A stretch of DNA of 64,000 nucleotides, from assembly GCA_021792365.1 (NCBI GenBank), contig JAJYUT010000002.1:578313-642312 (forward strand). Reading direction: 5' to 3'. Shown here piece by piece: positions 17,115-25,642 of this stretch. The notes beneath the pieces were generated by a model. It was not told where the DNA came from. It saw nothing but the letters and a program-made list of their open reading frames with translations, and did not search any database. The position numbers and the translations under genes are program-made. Positions within the stretch are counted from its first letter, which is position 1. Every line of letters starts with the position of its first letter. The stretch comes from Pseudomonadota bacterium. GTDB taxonomy: Bacteria > Pseudomonadota > Alphaproteobacteria > Dongiales > Dongiaceae.

Positions 17115-19532
17115 TCAGGCGCGCAGCCGCGCATTCTCCGGATCGAAGATCGGCTCCTGGCTGACGACAGCCTTGCGCCGGTCACCGAACACCTCGATCT
17201 CCAGGCGCTCGCCCATCTTGGCCAGATCTGTGCGCACGTAGGCGAGCGCGATGCTCTTGCCGATGGTGTGGCCGTAGCCGCCCGACGTGACCAGCCCAAC
17301 CAGCTCCTCCCCGCGATAGACCGGCGCGCAGGCCGGCGCGTCGCAATCCTTCGCCTCTTCCAGGATCAACGGCACGAAGCGCTCTCTCGGCCCCTCCGCG
17401 CGCTCCTTCACGAGCGCCTTGAGGCCGCGGAAATCCGGTTTCTGGAAATCGACGAAGCGGTCCAGGCTCGCCATCAGCGGCGTGTATTCGTGGGTCATGT
17501 CGCCCTTCCAGCCGCGATAGCATTTCTCGAGCCGAAGGCTGTCCATCGCATACATGCCGAAGTCGCGGATGCCGAACTCCTCGCCCGCCTTCCACAGCGT
17601 GTCATAGATCGGCACCATCTGCTCCATGGGCACGTGCAGCTCCCAGCCCAGCTCGCCGACATAGTTGACGCGCATCGCCAGCATGCGGGCATAGCCGATC
17701 TCGATCTGCCGCGCCGACAGCCACGGAAACGCCTTGTTGGAGAGATCGGCCTCGGTGACCTTGCGGAGCACATCACGCGATCTCGGGCCAGCGACGATGA
17801 TGGAGCCATAGCGCGCCGACAGGTTCTCGATGCGGATCGCGCTGTCCTTCGGCATGTGCTTCTCGAGCCAGTCGAGATCGTGCCATTCCGCCGCCGCGGC
17901 CGACATCAGGTAGAACTTGTCCTCGCCCAGCCGCGTGATGGTGAACTCGCTGACGATGCCGCCCTTGTCGTTCAGCATGTAGGAAAGGCTCATGCGATCG
18001 AGCTTCGGCAGCTTGCCGCAGATCATGTGGTCCAGCCAGTCATTGGCGCCCTTGCCCTCGATCACCAGCTTGGTGAAGCCGCCGAGATCGAGGATGCCGA
18101 CGCGCTCGCGCACCGCCTTGCATTCCTCGCCCACCGCCTCGTGCCAGTTCGTGCGGCGGAAGCTCGGCTTGCGAGAGGCATCGTCGCCCTTGCGCGGGAA
18201 CCAGGCCGCGCGCTCCCATCCGCCGCGCGCGCAGAACGACGCGCCCTTGGCCTTCAGCTTCTCGTAGAGCGCCGTCGTCTTGGCGGGCCGGCCGGCCGGC
18301 CACTCGTTCGCCGGGAACGCGATGGCATATTCGTTCTGATAGAGCTCGACCGCCTTGTCGACGACGTAGCTCTTGGTCGCGTAGTCGGTGTAGCGCCGCG
18401 GATCCAGGCTCCAGAAATCCCATTCCGGCTCGCCTTGCGCGATCCATTCCGCTGCGCTTTTGCCCGCGCCGCCCGATTGCGAGATGCCGAACGAGAAGCA
18501 GCAGGCCTGGTAGAAGTTCGGCAGGCCGTGCGCCGGGCCGATATAGGGGTTGCCGTCCGGGGAATAGGGGATCGGCCCGTTGATGACGCGCTGCACGCCG
18601 ACCGTGCCGAGCAGAGGCACGCGCTCGATCGCCTTCTCGATATAGGTCTCCAGCCGCTCCAGGTCGTCCGGCCAGAGTTGGTAGGCGAAGTCCTCCGGAA
18701 TGCCGTCGAGCCAATGCGGCGTCGCCTGCCATTCATAGGGGCCGAGCAGCAGCCCGTGCCGCTCCTGGCGTAGATAATAGGACGTATCGGGATCGCGCAG
18801 CAGTGGCAGCTTCTCCTGGCGCGCCTCAAGCTCCGGGATCATCTCGGTGACCAGATACTGGTGCGACATGGAGACGATCGGCAGATGTTGCCCGACCATG
18901 GCCATGATCTCGCCGGCGCGATAGCCGGCGGCATTCACCACGATCTCGCAGCGGATGTCGCCCTTGTCGGTCTTCACCAGCCATTCGCTGCCGACGCGCT
19001 CCAGGCCGGTCACGCGCGTAAATCGCTGGATGCGACTCCCGAGATCCTTGGCGCCCTTCGCATAGACCTGGACAAGCTGGCTTGGGTCGATGTCGCCGTC
19101 GAACGGATCGTAGAGCCCGCCCAGCACGCCGTCCATTTCCATGAACGGATACTTGTTCTTGATCTCGTTGGCGCCGATCACCTCGAACTCGATGCCCTGC
19201 GCCTGCGCCATGGCCGCGACGTGGCGGTATTCGTCCATGCGCTCCTGGTTGTTGGCGAGGCGAATGGAGCCGGTGATATGGTAGTTGATCGGATAGCCGA
19301 CCTCGTCACCCAGCCGCGCATACAGCTTCGAGGAGTGGCGCTGCAGCTTGATGATGTTCCATGACGTGGAGAAGTTCGGGACGTTGCCCGCCGCATGCCA
19401 CGTGGAGCCGGAGGAAAGCTCGTTCATCTCCAGCAACAGGCAATCGGTCCAGCCCATCTGCGCCAGATGATAGAGCGTGCTGCACCCGACAGCCCCGCCA
19501 CCGATGATGACCACGCGCGCGTGATCGGTCAT
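17115..19532 (-). CDS. dimethylglycine/sarcosine dehydrogenase family, FAD + GcvT domains (copy 2)
   Basis: An 805-residue paralogue of the next gene with the same layout: FAD motif IGGGAVGC near residue 9, SGSTWHAAG with the flavin-linking His46, and a C-terminal GcvT region from about 440 that includes VNYVGELGWELH. The two copies differ throughout, so they are not recent duplicates and probably act on different methylated amines or successive demethylations. It is read just before copy 1 with a 25-base gap, so the two are very likely one transcript. The 163-base gap before it is largely filled by a palindromic repeat. Confidence 0.88.
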   Translation of the reverse strand: MTDHARVVIIGGGAVGCSTLYHLAQMGWTDCLLLEMNELSSGSTWHAAGNVPNFSTSWNIIKLQRHSSKLYARLGDEVGYPINYHITGSIRLANNQERMDEYRHVAAMAQAQGIEFEVIGANEIKNKYPFMEMDGVLGGLYDPFDGDIDPSQLVQVYAKGAKDLGSRIQRFTRVTGLERVGSEWLVKTDKGDIRCEIVVNAAGYRAGEIMAMVGQHLPIVSMSHQYLVTEMIPELEARQEKLPLLRDPDTSYYLRQERHGLLLGPYEWQATPHWLDGIPEDFAYQLWPDDLERLETYIEKAIERVPLLGTVGVQRVINGPIPYSPDGNPYIGPAHGLPNFYQACCFSFGISQSGGAGKSAAEWIAQGEPEWDFWSLDPRRYTDYATKSYVVDKAVELYQNEYAIAFPANEWPAGRPAKTTALYEKLKAKGASFCARGGWERAAWFPRKGDDASRKPSFRRTNWHEAVGEECKAVRERVGILDLGGFTKLVIEGKGANDWLDHMICGKLPKLDRMSLSYMLNDKGGIVSEFTITRLGEDKFYLMSAAAAEWHDLDWLEKHMPKDSAIRIENLSARYGSIIVAGPRSRDVLRKVTEADLSNKAFPWLSARQIEIGYARMLAMRVNYVGELGWELHVPMEQMVPIYDTLWKAGEEFGIRDFGMYAMDSLRLEKCYRGWKGDMTHEYTPLMASLDRFVDFQKPDFRGLKALVKERAEGPRERFVPLILEEAKDCDAPACAPVYRGEELVGLVTSGGYGHTIGKSIALAYVRTDLAKMGERLEIEVFGDRRKAVVSQEPIFDPENARLRA

Positions 19533-19569
19533 ATGTCTCTCCCCGTCTTCCTCACTCGTCAGTCTGCTT

Positions 19570-19671
19570 CGTCATCCCAAGGCTCGGCCTTGGGATCCAC
19601 GAGTTTGCTTCGGTTCGCCGAGTATTGCGCATCGAAACTCATGGATGGCAAGGCCAAGCCTTGCCACGACG
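19570..19671. repeat. intergenic palindromic repeat, copy 2
   Basis: Two long arms (19570-19606 and 19635-19671) are near-perfect inverted copies around a 28-base spacer. Each arm is itself a palindrome: CCCAAGGC/GCCTTGGG at 19576-19594 and GGCAAGGC/GCCTTGCC in the second arm. The RNA could form either two small hairpins or one long one. It occupies the gap between the MttB-family gene and the second dehydrogenase. Confidence 0.75.
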
Positions 19672-19695
19672 CGGTGTTTACGTGCCTTGCCCTGT

Positions 19696-21261
19696 CTAGC
19701 CCTTCGGCCGCATCGCCTCGCGCGGCAGGCGCACGGGGAACTTGGCGCGGATCGCGTCATCCACCGCTTCCGGCACGTGGCGCGGGTAGTTGCGCTCGAG
19801 GATCAGCTTCACCTGCTTGATCGCCTTGTCGACGATGTTGGTCGAGCCGCGCTCCACCCATTCCTTGGGCGAGGTGCGGTCGCCGACGATCGGATAGACA
19901 TAATCCCGCTGCATCAAGCGCAGGGTCTGCTCGGAGCCGAGGTAATGCCCCGGCCCTTGCAGGCAGGTCTGCTTGATCGTGTCCAGCGACAGGGTTTCGT
20001 CGTTCACCTCGATGCCGCGGATGGTGCGCTGGGTGGCGCCGAGGATGTCGTTGTCGATGACGATGCTCTCCAGGCAATAGCCGAGCAGGCTGGCATGCAT
20101 GCCGGCGGATTCGTAGATGAGATTGGCGCCTGCATTGCCGACCAGCGCGTGGTTGTAGGCTTTCTCGTACCCTGCCTGCGCGTCGGGAATCTTGGAATCC
20201 GTCATTCCCGACGCGGTGCCGCCGGTCAGATCGTAGAACTGGAACATCTGCGCGCAGCCGGACGAGAGGAGCGCCTGTTCCGGCGAACCGCCAGACATCG
20301 CGCCGGTCCGCAGATCGGACACGAACGGCCAGGTGCCGAAAATCGCCGGCGCGCCGGGCTTCAAGGCGTTGACGTAGATCAGGCCTGCGAGGCACTCCGC
20401 CACCGCTTGCACGATTGTGCCCGCCAGCGCGGCCGGCGAGGTCGCGCCCGCCTGCGCCGCGGACAGCAGCAGCACGGGCATCCCGCCTTCGACCGCCACC
20501 TCGAGGCACCGGCAGGCATCCTGCGCGAACTTCAAGGGCGGCACGACGAAGCAGTTCGATTGACTGACGAAGGGCCGCGCGCGCCACTTGTCCTCGCCGC
20601 CCGCAATCATGTGCAGCATTTCCAACGAGGCCTTGAGATGCGCGGGATCGACCCAGGATGCACCGACATGTTTGCTGGTGCCCATCACGCTGGCGTAGCA
20701 GGTGTTGAAATCCATCTCGAGCGGGTCGGGCAGGTCGCGGCACACCACGGCGCGCTGGAAGAAATGGATGTGCTCCATCTCGTCGACGATGCGCGCGATG
20801 TCGTAGAGATCCTTGGTCGTGCTCTCGCGATACTCGCCGGTAAGAGGATCGACGATGTGCACCGCCGCCCCGGCCGTGCCGAAATAGACCTTGGTGCCCC
20901 AGGGCTCCAGGTCGAATTTCGGATCCTGCGCATGGAGCGGGAAGCGCCGCGCGGCCATGGCCACGGTGTCCTCGACCAGCGCCCGCGGGAAGGTCAGGCG
21001 CCCGTTGGAGCCTAGCTTCGCTCCCACCCGCGTCATCGCCTCGATGCCGCTCGGGATCGCGTCGGCGAAGCCCACCTGCTCCAGCACGTCGAGCGCGGCG
21101 TGGTGGATCTTCTGCATCTCCTCCTGGGTGAAGAGCTTGAAGCGCCCGCCATTCATGCCCGGCCAGACCGGACGCTCATTCAGCGCCAGCGGCGCTGCGC
21201 GCAGCGCGCGGCGCGCTTCCCGGCCGCCCCGGCGCGGCGATTCGGCTTGAACGACGCTCAT
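19696..21261 (-). CDS. MttB-family (trimethylamine methyltransferase-like) protein without pyrrolysine
   Basis: A 521-residue TIM-barrel protein of the MttB superfamily. It aligns by long conserved stretches such as FTQEEMQKIHHAALDVLEQVG and MSGGSPEQALL. There is no in-frame amber codon, so it belongs to the non-pyrrolysine branch. Characterised members of that branch demethylate glycine betaine, proline betaine or carnitine onto a corrinoid protein. No corrinoid protein or partner methyltransferase is encoded in the window. The start at 21261 avoids a longer reading frame that would overlap the divergent LysR gene. Its position upstream of two demethylating dehydrogenases suggests attack on a quaternary amine, followed by oxidative demethylation. 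This is inference. Confidence 0.85.
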   Translation of the reverse strand: MSVVQAESPRRGGREARRALRAAPLALNERPVWPGMNGGRFKLFTQEEMQKIHHAALDVLEQVGFADAIPSGIEAMTRVGAKLGSNGRLTFPRALVEDTVAMAARRFPLHAQDPKFDLEPWGTKVYFGTAGAAVHIVDPLTGEYRESTTKDLYDIARIVDEMEHIHFFQRAVVCRDLPDPLEMDFNTCYASVMGTSKHVGASWVDPAHLKASLEMLHMIAGGEDKWRARPFVSQSNCFVVPPLKFAQDACRCLEVAVEGGMPVLLLSAAQAGATSPAALAGTIVQAVAECLAGLIYVNALKPGAPAIFGTWPFVSDLRTGAMSGGSPEQALLSSGCAQMFQFYDLTGGTASGMTDSKIPDAQAGYEKAYNHALVGNAGANLIYESAGMHASLLGYCLESIVIDNDILGATQRTIRGIEVNDETLSLDTIKQTCLQGPGHYLGSEQTLRLMQRDYVYPIVGDRTSPKEWVERGSTNIVDKAIKQVKLILERNYPRHVPEAVDDAIRAKFPVRLPREAMRPKG

Positions 21262-21341
21262 AATGTTTCCTCGCCTAGATGCCTGATCGGTCGAGATTTT
21301 CTCTTGAAAACAAAGGGGCAACAAGCGAGACTATTTCACGG

Positions 21342-21351
21342 ATTCATGAAT
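21342..21351. promoter_or_regulatory. 10-bp palindrome at the LysR start
   Basis: ATTCATGAAT is a perfect palindrome in the 84-base divergent region between the MttB-family gene and lysR, overlapping the first possible lysR ATG. LysR proteins often bind such sites and repress their own gene. If it is an operator, translation would more naturally begin at the ATG at 21364. Weak evidence. Confidence 0.25.
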
Positions 21352-22281
21352 TTGGCTCATGAGATGAAAGGCCGCGACCTGCCCCCCCTGTCGGCTTTGC
21401 GCGCCTTCGAGGCGGCCGCCCGGCATCTCAGCTTCCGGGTCGCGGCGGAGGAGCTGGGCCTGACCCAGTCCGCCATCTCCCACCAGGTGGCGGCGCTCGA
21501 GCAGCATTTCGGCGCCAAGTTGTTCGACCGTGCCGGCCGGCGCATCGCCCTCAGTGAACCGGGTCGCCTGCTGTTCCCGCTGGTGCGCGACGGGTTCGAT
21601 CGCCTGACCCAGGGGGCGCACCTGCTGCGCCGCTCCCGCCCGACCGACGATCTGCGGGTCCAGGTCTATGTGACGGTGGCGGTGCGCTGGCTGATTCCGC
21701 GCCTGCACCGGTTCCAGAGCGCCAATCCCAATGTCGTGGTGCGCATCAATACCAGTGTGCTGGACTGGGAGTTCGACCCGGACATCGCCGATCTCGGCCT
21801 CATCTGCACGCCGTCGCCCGATCGGCCGGGACTTCACTACGACCTGCTGTTCGAGGCGCTGCTGTTCCCGGTCTGCACGCCCACCGTGGCGCAAAGCGGC
21901 CTTGGCCTGCGCCAGCCGGTTGACCTCGTGAACCACGCCTTGCTGCAGGTCTACACGACCGCCAATGACTGGCAGCTCTGGCTGGACGCCGCCGGGGTGC
22001 CGAACCTCAGGGGCCGCGCTGCGCCGCAGTTCGATTCCTACCTGCTGGCGATCGAGGCGGCGCTGGACGGCCAGGGCGTCGCCCTCGCCCCGCATTTCAT
22101 GGTGGCGGAAGACCTGAAGCTCGGCCGCTTGGTCCGCCCGTTTGCTATCCAGGTGCGCCAGCCGGCGCGCTGGTACCTGGTCTGCCCGGCCGAGCGCCGC
22201 GCCGAGCGCGCGATTCAGGCCTTCCGCGACTGGCTCAGGAACGAAGTTGCCGGCGATCCGGCCATGCTGTTGCCGGCGTGA
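21346..22281 (+). CDS. LysR-family regulator, GcvA type
   Basis: A 311-residue regulator. The winged helix-turn-helix is at about 10-70 (LSALRAFEAAARHLSFRVAA, TQSAISHQVAALE), followed by a periplasmic-binding-protein-like effector domain. The opening LPPLSALRAFEAAAR is typical of the GcvA subgroup, which often controls glycine or methylamine metabolism. It is divergent from the MttB-family gene, the classical arrangement for a LysR gene and its target, so it is the likely regulator of the MttB/dehydrogenase genes. ATGs at 21346 and 21364 are both possible starts. Confidence 0.88.
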   Translation: MNLAHEMKGRDLPPLSALRAFEAAARHLSFRVAAEELGLTQSAISHQVAALEQHFGAKLFDRAGRRIALSEPGRLLFPLVRDGFDRLTQGAHLLRRSRPTDDLRVQVYVTVAVRWLIPRLHRFQSANPNVVVRINTSVLDWEFDPDIADLGLICTPSPDRPGLHYDLLFEALLFPVCTPTVAQSGLGLRQPVDLVNHALLQVYTTANDWQLWLDAAGVPNLRGRAAPQFDSYLLAIEAALDGQGVALAPHFMVAEDLKLGRLVRPFAIQVRQPARWYLVCPAERRAERAIQAFRDWLRNEVAGDPAMLLPA

Positions 22282-22411
22282 GGGATTTTCGCGTGAGTTC
22301 AACCGGTTGCCGGGGGCGGGATGGCGTACCCGACGGATGGACGCGCGGCCAGCCCGCCCTTGCCAAATCGCCCCACGTTCCCTAGCTTCCCGCTCGACTT
22401 CCGGTGGCCGG

Positions 22412-22488
22412 CGGGGTGTAGCTCAGCCTGGTAGAGTACCTGCTTTGGGAGCAGGGTGTCGCTGGTTCGAATCCAGTCACCCCGACCA
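22412..22488 (+). tRNA. tRNA-Pro(TGG)
   Basis: A 77-base cloverleaf with acceptor stem CGGGGTG/CACCCCG and encoded ACCA end. The T-arm is GGTTCGAATCC. The anticodon loop CTTTGGGAG places TGG as the anticodon, reading proline codons CCN. Directly followed by the complex I subunit gene. Confidence 0.95.
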
Positions 22489-22525
22489 ACCGGGGAGAAG
22501 AACGGCGTTTCTGGGGAGTTTTCCG

Positions 22526-22831
22526 ATGCGGGTACGGATCTATCAGCCGGCGCGCAATACGATGCAGTCGGGCAAGGGCAGGACCAAGCAGTGGGTGGTG
22601 CAGTTCGTCGCCCCCGTCAAGCGCGAGCCCGACCCGCTAATGGGCTGGACCTCCTCTAACGACACGCGCCAGCAGGTGACGCTGAAATTCGACACCAAGG
22701 AAGAGGCGATCGCGTACGCCCAGCGCGAGGGCTATGCCTATACCGTCGAGGAACCGGCGCCGAAACGGCTTGAGATCAAGCCGTATGCCGACAATTTCAG
22801 ATATGATCGCGTCGGCCGCTGGACCCACTGA
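22526..22831 (+). CDS. NADH dehydrogenase (complex I) NDUFS4-like accessory subunit
   Basis: A 101-residue protein of the ETC complex I conserved-region family, the bacterial counterpart of mitochondrial NDUFS4 (18 kDa subunit). Recognisable by RVRIYQPARNTMQSGKG at the N-terminus, MGWTSSND, and KPYADNFRYDR near the end. The family is largely limited to alphaproteobacteria and mitochondria and binds the peripheral arm of complex I. It lies alone between two tRNA genes, away from the nuo operon, as is usual. The start at 22526 gives the canonical N-terminus. Confidence 0.9.
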   Translation: MRVRIYQPARNTMQSGKGRTKQWVVQFVAPVKREPDPLMGWTSSNDTRQQVTLKFDTKEEAIAYAQREGYAYTVEEPAPKRLEIKPYADNFRYDRVGRWTH

Positions 22832-22846
22832 AGCGGCCTTCACCGG

Positions 22847-22924
22847 GACCCCGTAGCTCAGCCCGGATAGAGCAACTGCCTTCTAAGCAGTAGGTCACTG
22901 GTTCGAATCCAGTCGGGGTCGCCA
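22847..22924 (+). tRNA. tRNA-Arg(TCT)
   Basis: A 78-base cloverleaf with acceptor stem GACCCCG/CGGGGTC, discriminator G and encoded CCA. The anticodon loop CTTCTAA places TCT as anticodon, reading AGA (and AGG). The D-loop has one extra base compared with the upstream tRNA-Pro. Confidence 0.95.
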
Positions 22925-22986
22925 CAGCCCGGAACCTTTCGGCGCGCCATTCATTGCTCGCACTTCCGACGTGTGAAGGTGCGACC

Positions 22987-23805
22987 GTGGAAAGCTCGAC
23001 GTCCAACGTCGGTCGCGGGGCATGGATCGTGACGGCTGCGACGGCCGTCGCTCTCCTCGGTTCGGTCACGGTCGCCAGCCGCGACGGGCCCGATCCGGAT
23101 CTCGCCTCGCCCACCCGTACCGCCTCTCCCGGACTGGTCAGCCTTGATGCGCCCCAAGGGAGCCGGTTGCTGTTCGAGAGCGAGGCGCATGCGGCGTTCC
23201 TGCCGCTCATATCCCACTTCGAAACCCAGAAGAGCCTCGCCCATTGCGGCGTCGCCTCGATCGTCATGGTGCTGAACGCGCTGGGTGTCCCTGCGCCGCC
23301 GGCCGATTCCTACGGCTCCTACCGGCTTTTCACGCAGGACAATCTGCTGAACGAGCTCACGGACCAGATCATCACCGGTGACGCGGTTGCGCGCCGCGGC
23401 ATGTCCCTGGCCGATGTCGCCGATGTGCTGCGCGCCTACGGCGTGTCCGTGGACCTGCACTACGCCGGTGCATCAAGCCTGGAAACGTTCCGCACGGTCG
23501 CCTCCAATTATCTGAGCAGGCCGGATCACTACGTGATCGTCAACTATAGCCGCAGCGCCATGGGCCAGGAGGGTCCGGGGCATATCTCCCCGCTCGGCGC
23601 CTACGAGGCCGACAGCGATCGCTTCCTCATCCTCGATGTGTCGCGCTACAAGGCGCCCGCCGCCTGGGCTTCCGCGGAACGGCTTTTCACGGCCATGGCG
23701 GACCCGCTGGCTCCGCCCAGCACGCGCACCCGCGGCTTTCTCCTCATCCGCGCGGCATCCGGCATCGATGGTGGCCGCGCCCCAGCCAGCGCGCCGCCCA
23801 CCTGA
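22987..23805 (+). CDS. phytochelatin synthase-like cysteine peptidase
   Basis: A 272-residue protein with a hydrophobic N-terminal anchor or signal (residues 13-30) followed by a papain-fold half-molecule phytochelatin synthase domain. The catalytic triad is visible with family spacing: Cys87 (LAHCGVAS), His199 (GPGHISPLG) and Asp217 (FLILDVSRY). Bacterial members such as the Nostoc protein mainly hydrolyse glutathione to gamma-Glu-Cys and make little phytochelatin. The GTG at 22987 is preceded by an AAGG site and is preferred over the TTG at 22954. It lies just after a tRNA gene. Periplasmic or membrane-anchored glutathione hydrolysis is the likeliest role. Confidence 0.82.
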   Translation: MESSTSNVGRGAWIVTAATAVALLGSVTVASRDGPDPDLASPTRTASPGLVSLDAPQGSRLLFESEAHAAFLPLISHFETQKSLAHCGVASIVMVLNALGVPAPPADSYGSYRLFTQDNLLNELTDQIITGDAVARRGMSLADVADVLRAYGVSVDLHYAGASSLETFRTVASNYLSRPDHYVIVNYSRSAMGQEGPGHISPLGAYEADSDRFLILDVSRYKAPAAWASAERLFTAMADPLAPPSTRTRGFLLIRAASGIDGGRAPASAPPT

Positions 23806-23894
23806 CCGCGTCCACCGCGGAACCTTTGTTTCCCGCGGTGTGTTGCAGCGCCGTGAACTCCGCTTCCTGGGACTCGTCTCGCCGGGACATATCC

Positions 23895-24254
23895 ATGACG
23901 CGCTTCGATGAATTCTGGCCGCTCTATCTGCGTGCCCACCGCCACCGGGGAACACGCATCGGGCATTATTGCGCCACCGTCATGGCGCTTGCGGCCGTCG
24001 CGGCCTCGATCGCCTTGGATGCGATCTGGCTCACCCTGCTCGGGATCGCGCTCGGATACGGCATCGCTCTCGCCTCCCATCGGCTCGGCGACGGCTCCAG
24101 GTCCCTGGTGCTCGTCAATCCCGTGTGGGGCGCCGTCGCGGATTTCAAGATGTGCTGGCTGGCTCTCACCGGCGATCTGGAGGCGGAGCTCGCGCGGCAT
24201 GCCGGCACTGCGCGCGATGAAGGCGATGCGCCGATGATTCGCACCCCTCGCTAG
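23895..24254 (+). CDS. DUF962 (Mpo1-like) membrane protein, copy 1
   Basis: A 119-residue membrane protein with two hydrophobic hairpins. The N-terminal signature FDEFWPLYLRAHRHRGTRIGHYCAT and the later HRLGDGSRS and NPVWGAVADFKMCW regions mark the DUF962/Mpo1 family. The yeast member is an Fe2+-dependent dioxygenase of 2-hydroxy fatty acid alpha-oxidation, and the conserved histidines here (RAHRHR, IGHY, SHRLG) could serve the same metal. A paralogue lies at 27048. The start at 23895 matches the family N-terminus. Confidence 0.82.
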   Translation: MTRFDEFWPLYLRAHRHRGTRIGHYCATVMALAAVAASIALDAIWLTLLGIALGYGIALASHRLGDGSRSLVLVNPVWGAVADFKMCWLALTGDLEAELARHAGTARDEGDAPMIRTPR

Positions 24255-24535
24255 GGCGGTGGCCGGTCGGCGCATCGGTTGCCGGACTGCTGGCGCGCCA
24301 GCCAATCCAGCACGCGGCGGCGCAGCGGCGGGATGTCAAGCGCGACCAGAACCAATCCCAGCGGCAACATCCAAAAGCCTAAGATCGGCAGGAACCCGAC
24401 CACCCCGCCCGCAATGGCCAGCAGGCCGAGAATGGTGCGAATACCCGGCGGCAAGTGCCGAACGCTCCACAACGCGCATCTGTTAACGAGCGCTAGCGTT
24501 TGCTTCCAGAACCGGCGGATCCGTGACGTGTCCAT
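24251..24535 (-). CDS. small integral membrane protein, unknown function
   Basis: A 94-residue protein with two hydrophobic segments (about 30-52 and 54-70) separated by PILGFW, and a basic C-terminal helix. No family recognised with certainty, though the pattern resembles PGPGW-type two-helix proteins. It overlaps the end of the DUF962 gene by four bases in convergent orientation. The start at 24535 gives a compact protein; longer frames add unrelated sequence. Confidence 0.55.
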   Translation of the reverse strand: MDTSRIRRFWKQTLALVNRCALWSVRHLPPGIRTILGLLAIAGGVVGFLPILGFWMLPLGLVLVALDIPPLRRRVLDWLARQQSGNRCADRPPP

Positions 24536-24744
24536 CTCGAGCGCCTCCACCTCGCTCGATGGCACAACACCGCAGGCCGGCAAAGGGGGCCAAGAATAGC
24601 GTCGGCAGGTGGTTTCCGCCGCCACCTCGCAAACCCGATGCTGCGAAGGCCCGCCGGCCGGAAACGAGGAGTGAGACGCCGGCCGGGGAACATTGCGCGC
24701 CTCACGATGTTTGGGGTGTTGAATTCCTTCCGACATGCACGCAA

Positions 24745-25206
24745 ATGCTGGGACCCGGCTTCAAAGATCGATCCTTCCGCGCGGTGCTGCGCGAATGCAG
24801 CCGCGTGCGCGAGGAAGCGCTCCAGGAGTCGAGGGAGCGGGTTGCCGGCCTGCTGGCCATCGGCATGGTGATGGCCGTCCCCCTGGTTGGAATGATCTCC
24901 ACCTCCGATTTCGCGCTGGTGGACGAATCCGAAGCGGCGGAGCCGAGCAGCGGCAGCGCCGGATTTGAGCCGCCTGCGTTCAATGTCCATGCGGTCCTGG
25001 ACCGCGTGCAGCACAACGATTTGCGCCCATCGGACATCCGCAGCCTGCAGACGGAGCTGAAGCGCAGGGGATTCGACCCGGGGCCGGTCGACGGTATTGC
25101 TGGCAACCGGACGCTGGCGGCGCTCAACGCTTATCGCGAATCCCGCGACCTCTCACCCGTTCTTGCCGTCAGTCGCGAGGGCATCTCGGTTCTGCAAAGC
25201 CAGTAG
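24745..25206 (+). CDS. membrane-anchored protein with C-terminal peptidoglycan-binding domain
   Basis: A 153-residue protein. One hydrophobic segment at about 34-53 anchors it in the membrane. An acidic, Ser-rich linker follows. The C-terminus (about 100-135) is a PG_binding_1-type motif: LQTELKRRGFDPGPVDGIAG followed by TLAALNAYR. Probably an envelope protein holding the wall near the inner membrane. It is divergent from the small membrane protein at 24251. No enzymatic domain is present. Confidence 0.7.
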   Translation: MLGPGFKDRSFRAVLRECSRVREEALQESRERVAGLLAIGMVMAVPLVGMISTSDFALVDESEAAEPSSGSAGFEPPAFNVHAVLDRVQHNDLRPSDIRSLQTELKRRGFDPGPVDGIAGNRTLAALNAYRESRDLSPVLAVSREGISVLQSQ

Positions 25207-25337
25207 GCGCAATCGCCCGCGCCGCGCCAGCCGTTTCGTAGCCCGATCGGTTTAGGTCGTTCGCGGACTTTCCCCGACAGAGCGGTCTGTGTCAGATGCG
25301 CGGCGACTTGAATTGACTTCCGCTGCGGGCCGGCACC

Positions 25338-25571
25338 ATGACTCTCCAGCATCCTGGTTTGGACACGCATCCCGACAACGTCATCGCCTTTCCCCGCCCC
25401 TCTCGCGGCGGCGTGGGAAAGCCCGCCCGCATTGCGCGGAAGGCACGGGGCGAGCGCGCCATCTCGGTTTCCGGCGCCGATCTCAATGCGCGCCTTTTGC
25501 TTCTGCTCGGCATTTGCGTGAGCAGCGCGGCAATCCTGTTTTTGGCCGTTCACATCCTGCAGGCGCTCTAG
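25338..25571 (+). CDS. small single-pass membrane protein
   Basis: A 77-residue protein with a basic N-terminal half that includes NVIAFPRPSRGG, a pattern often seen in short alphaproteobacterial proteins. One transmembrane helix at about 52-74 (LLLLLGICVSSAAILFLAV) ends the protein. Codon use is high in third-position GC. Function unknown. Confidence 0.5.
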   Translation: MTLQHPGLDTHPDNVIAFPRPSRGGVGKPARIARKARGERAISVSGADLNARLLLLLGICVSSAAILFLAVHILQAL

Positions 25572-25606
25572 CGCCCACCCTCGGAGGGGGCTTCGGAGGG
25601 GCGTTC

Positions 25607-25642
25607 GGCGGCGAGCCCGGTGAGGGGACAAGGCTCGCCGCC
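25607..25642 (+). terminator. 11-bp perfect stem-loop after the small membrane protein gene
   Basis: GGCGGCGAGCC and GGCTCGCCGCC flank a 14-base loop, 36 bases after the stop codon at 25571. The tail AACTGTTT is only moderately T-rich. A plausible intrinsic terminator. Confidence 0.45.

Noticed and set aside
17055-18773. 572-codon plus-strand frame opposite the second dehydrogenase
   Set aside because: Complementary to an 805-residue enzyme with recognised motifs; no independent support.
19696-21261. possible pyrrolysine codon in the MttB-family gene
   Set aside because: The frame has no in-frame TAG, so no pyrrolysine is needed.
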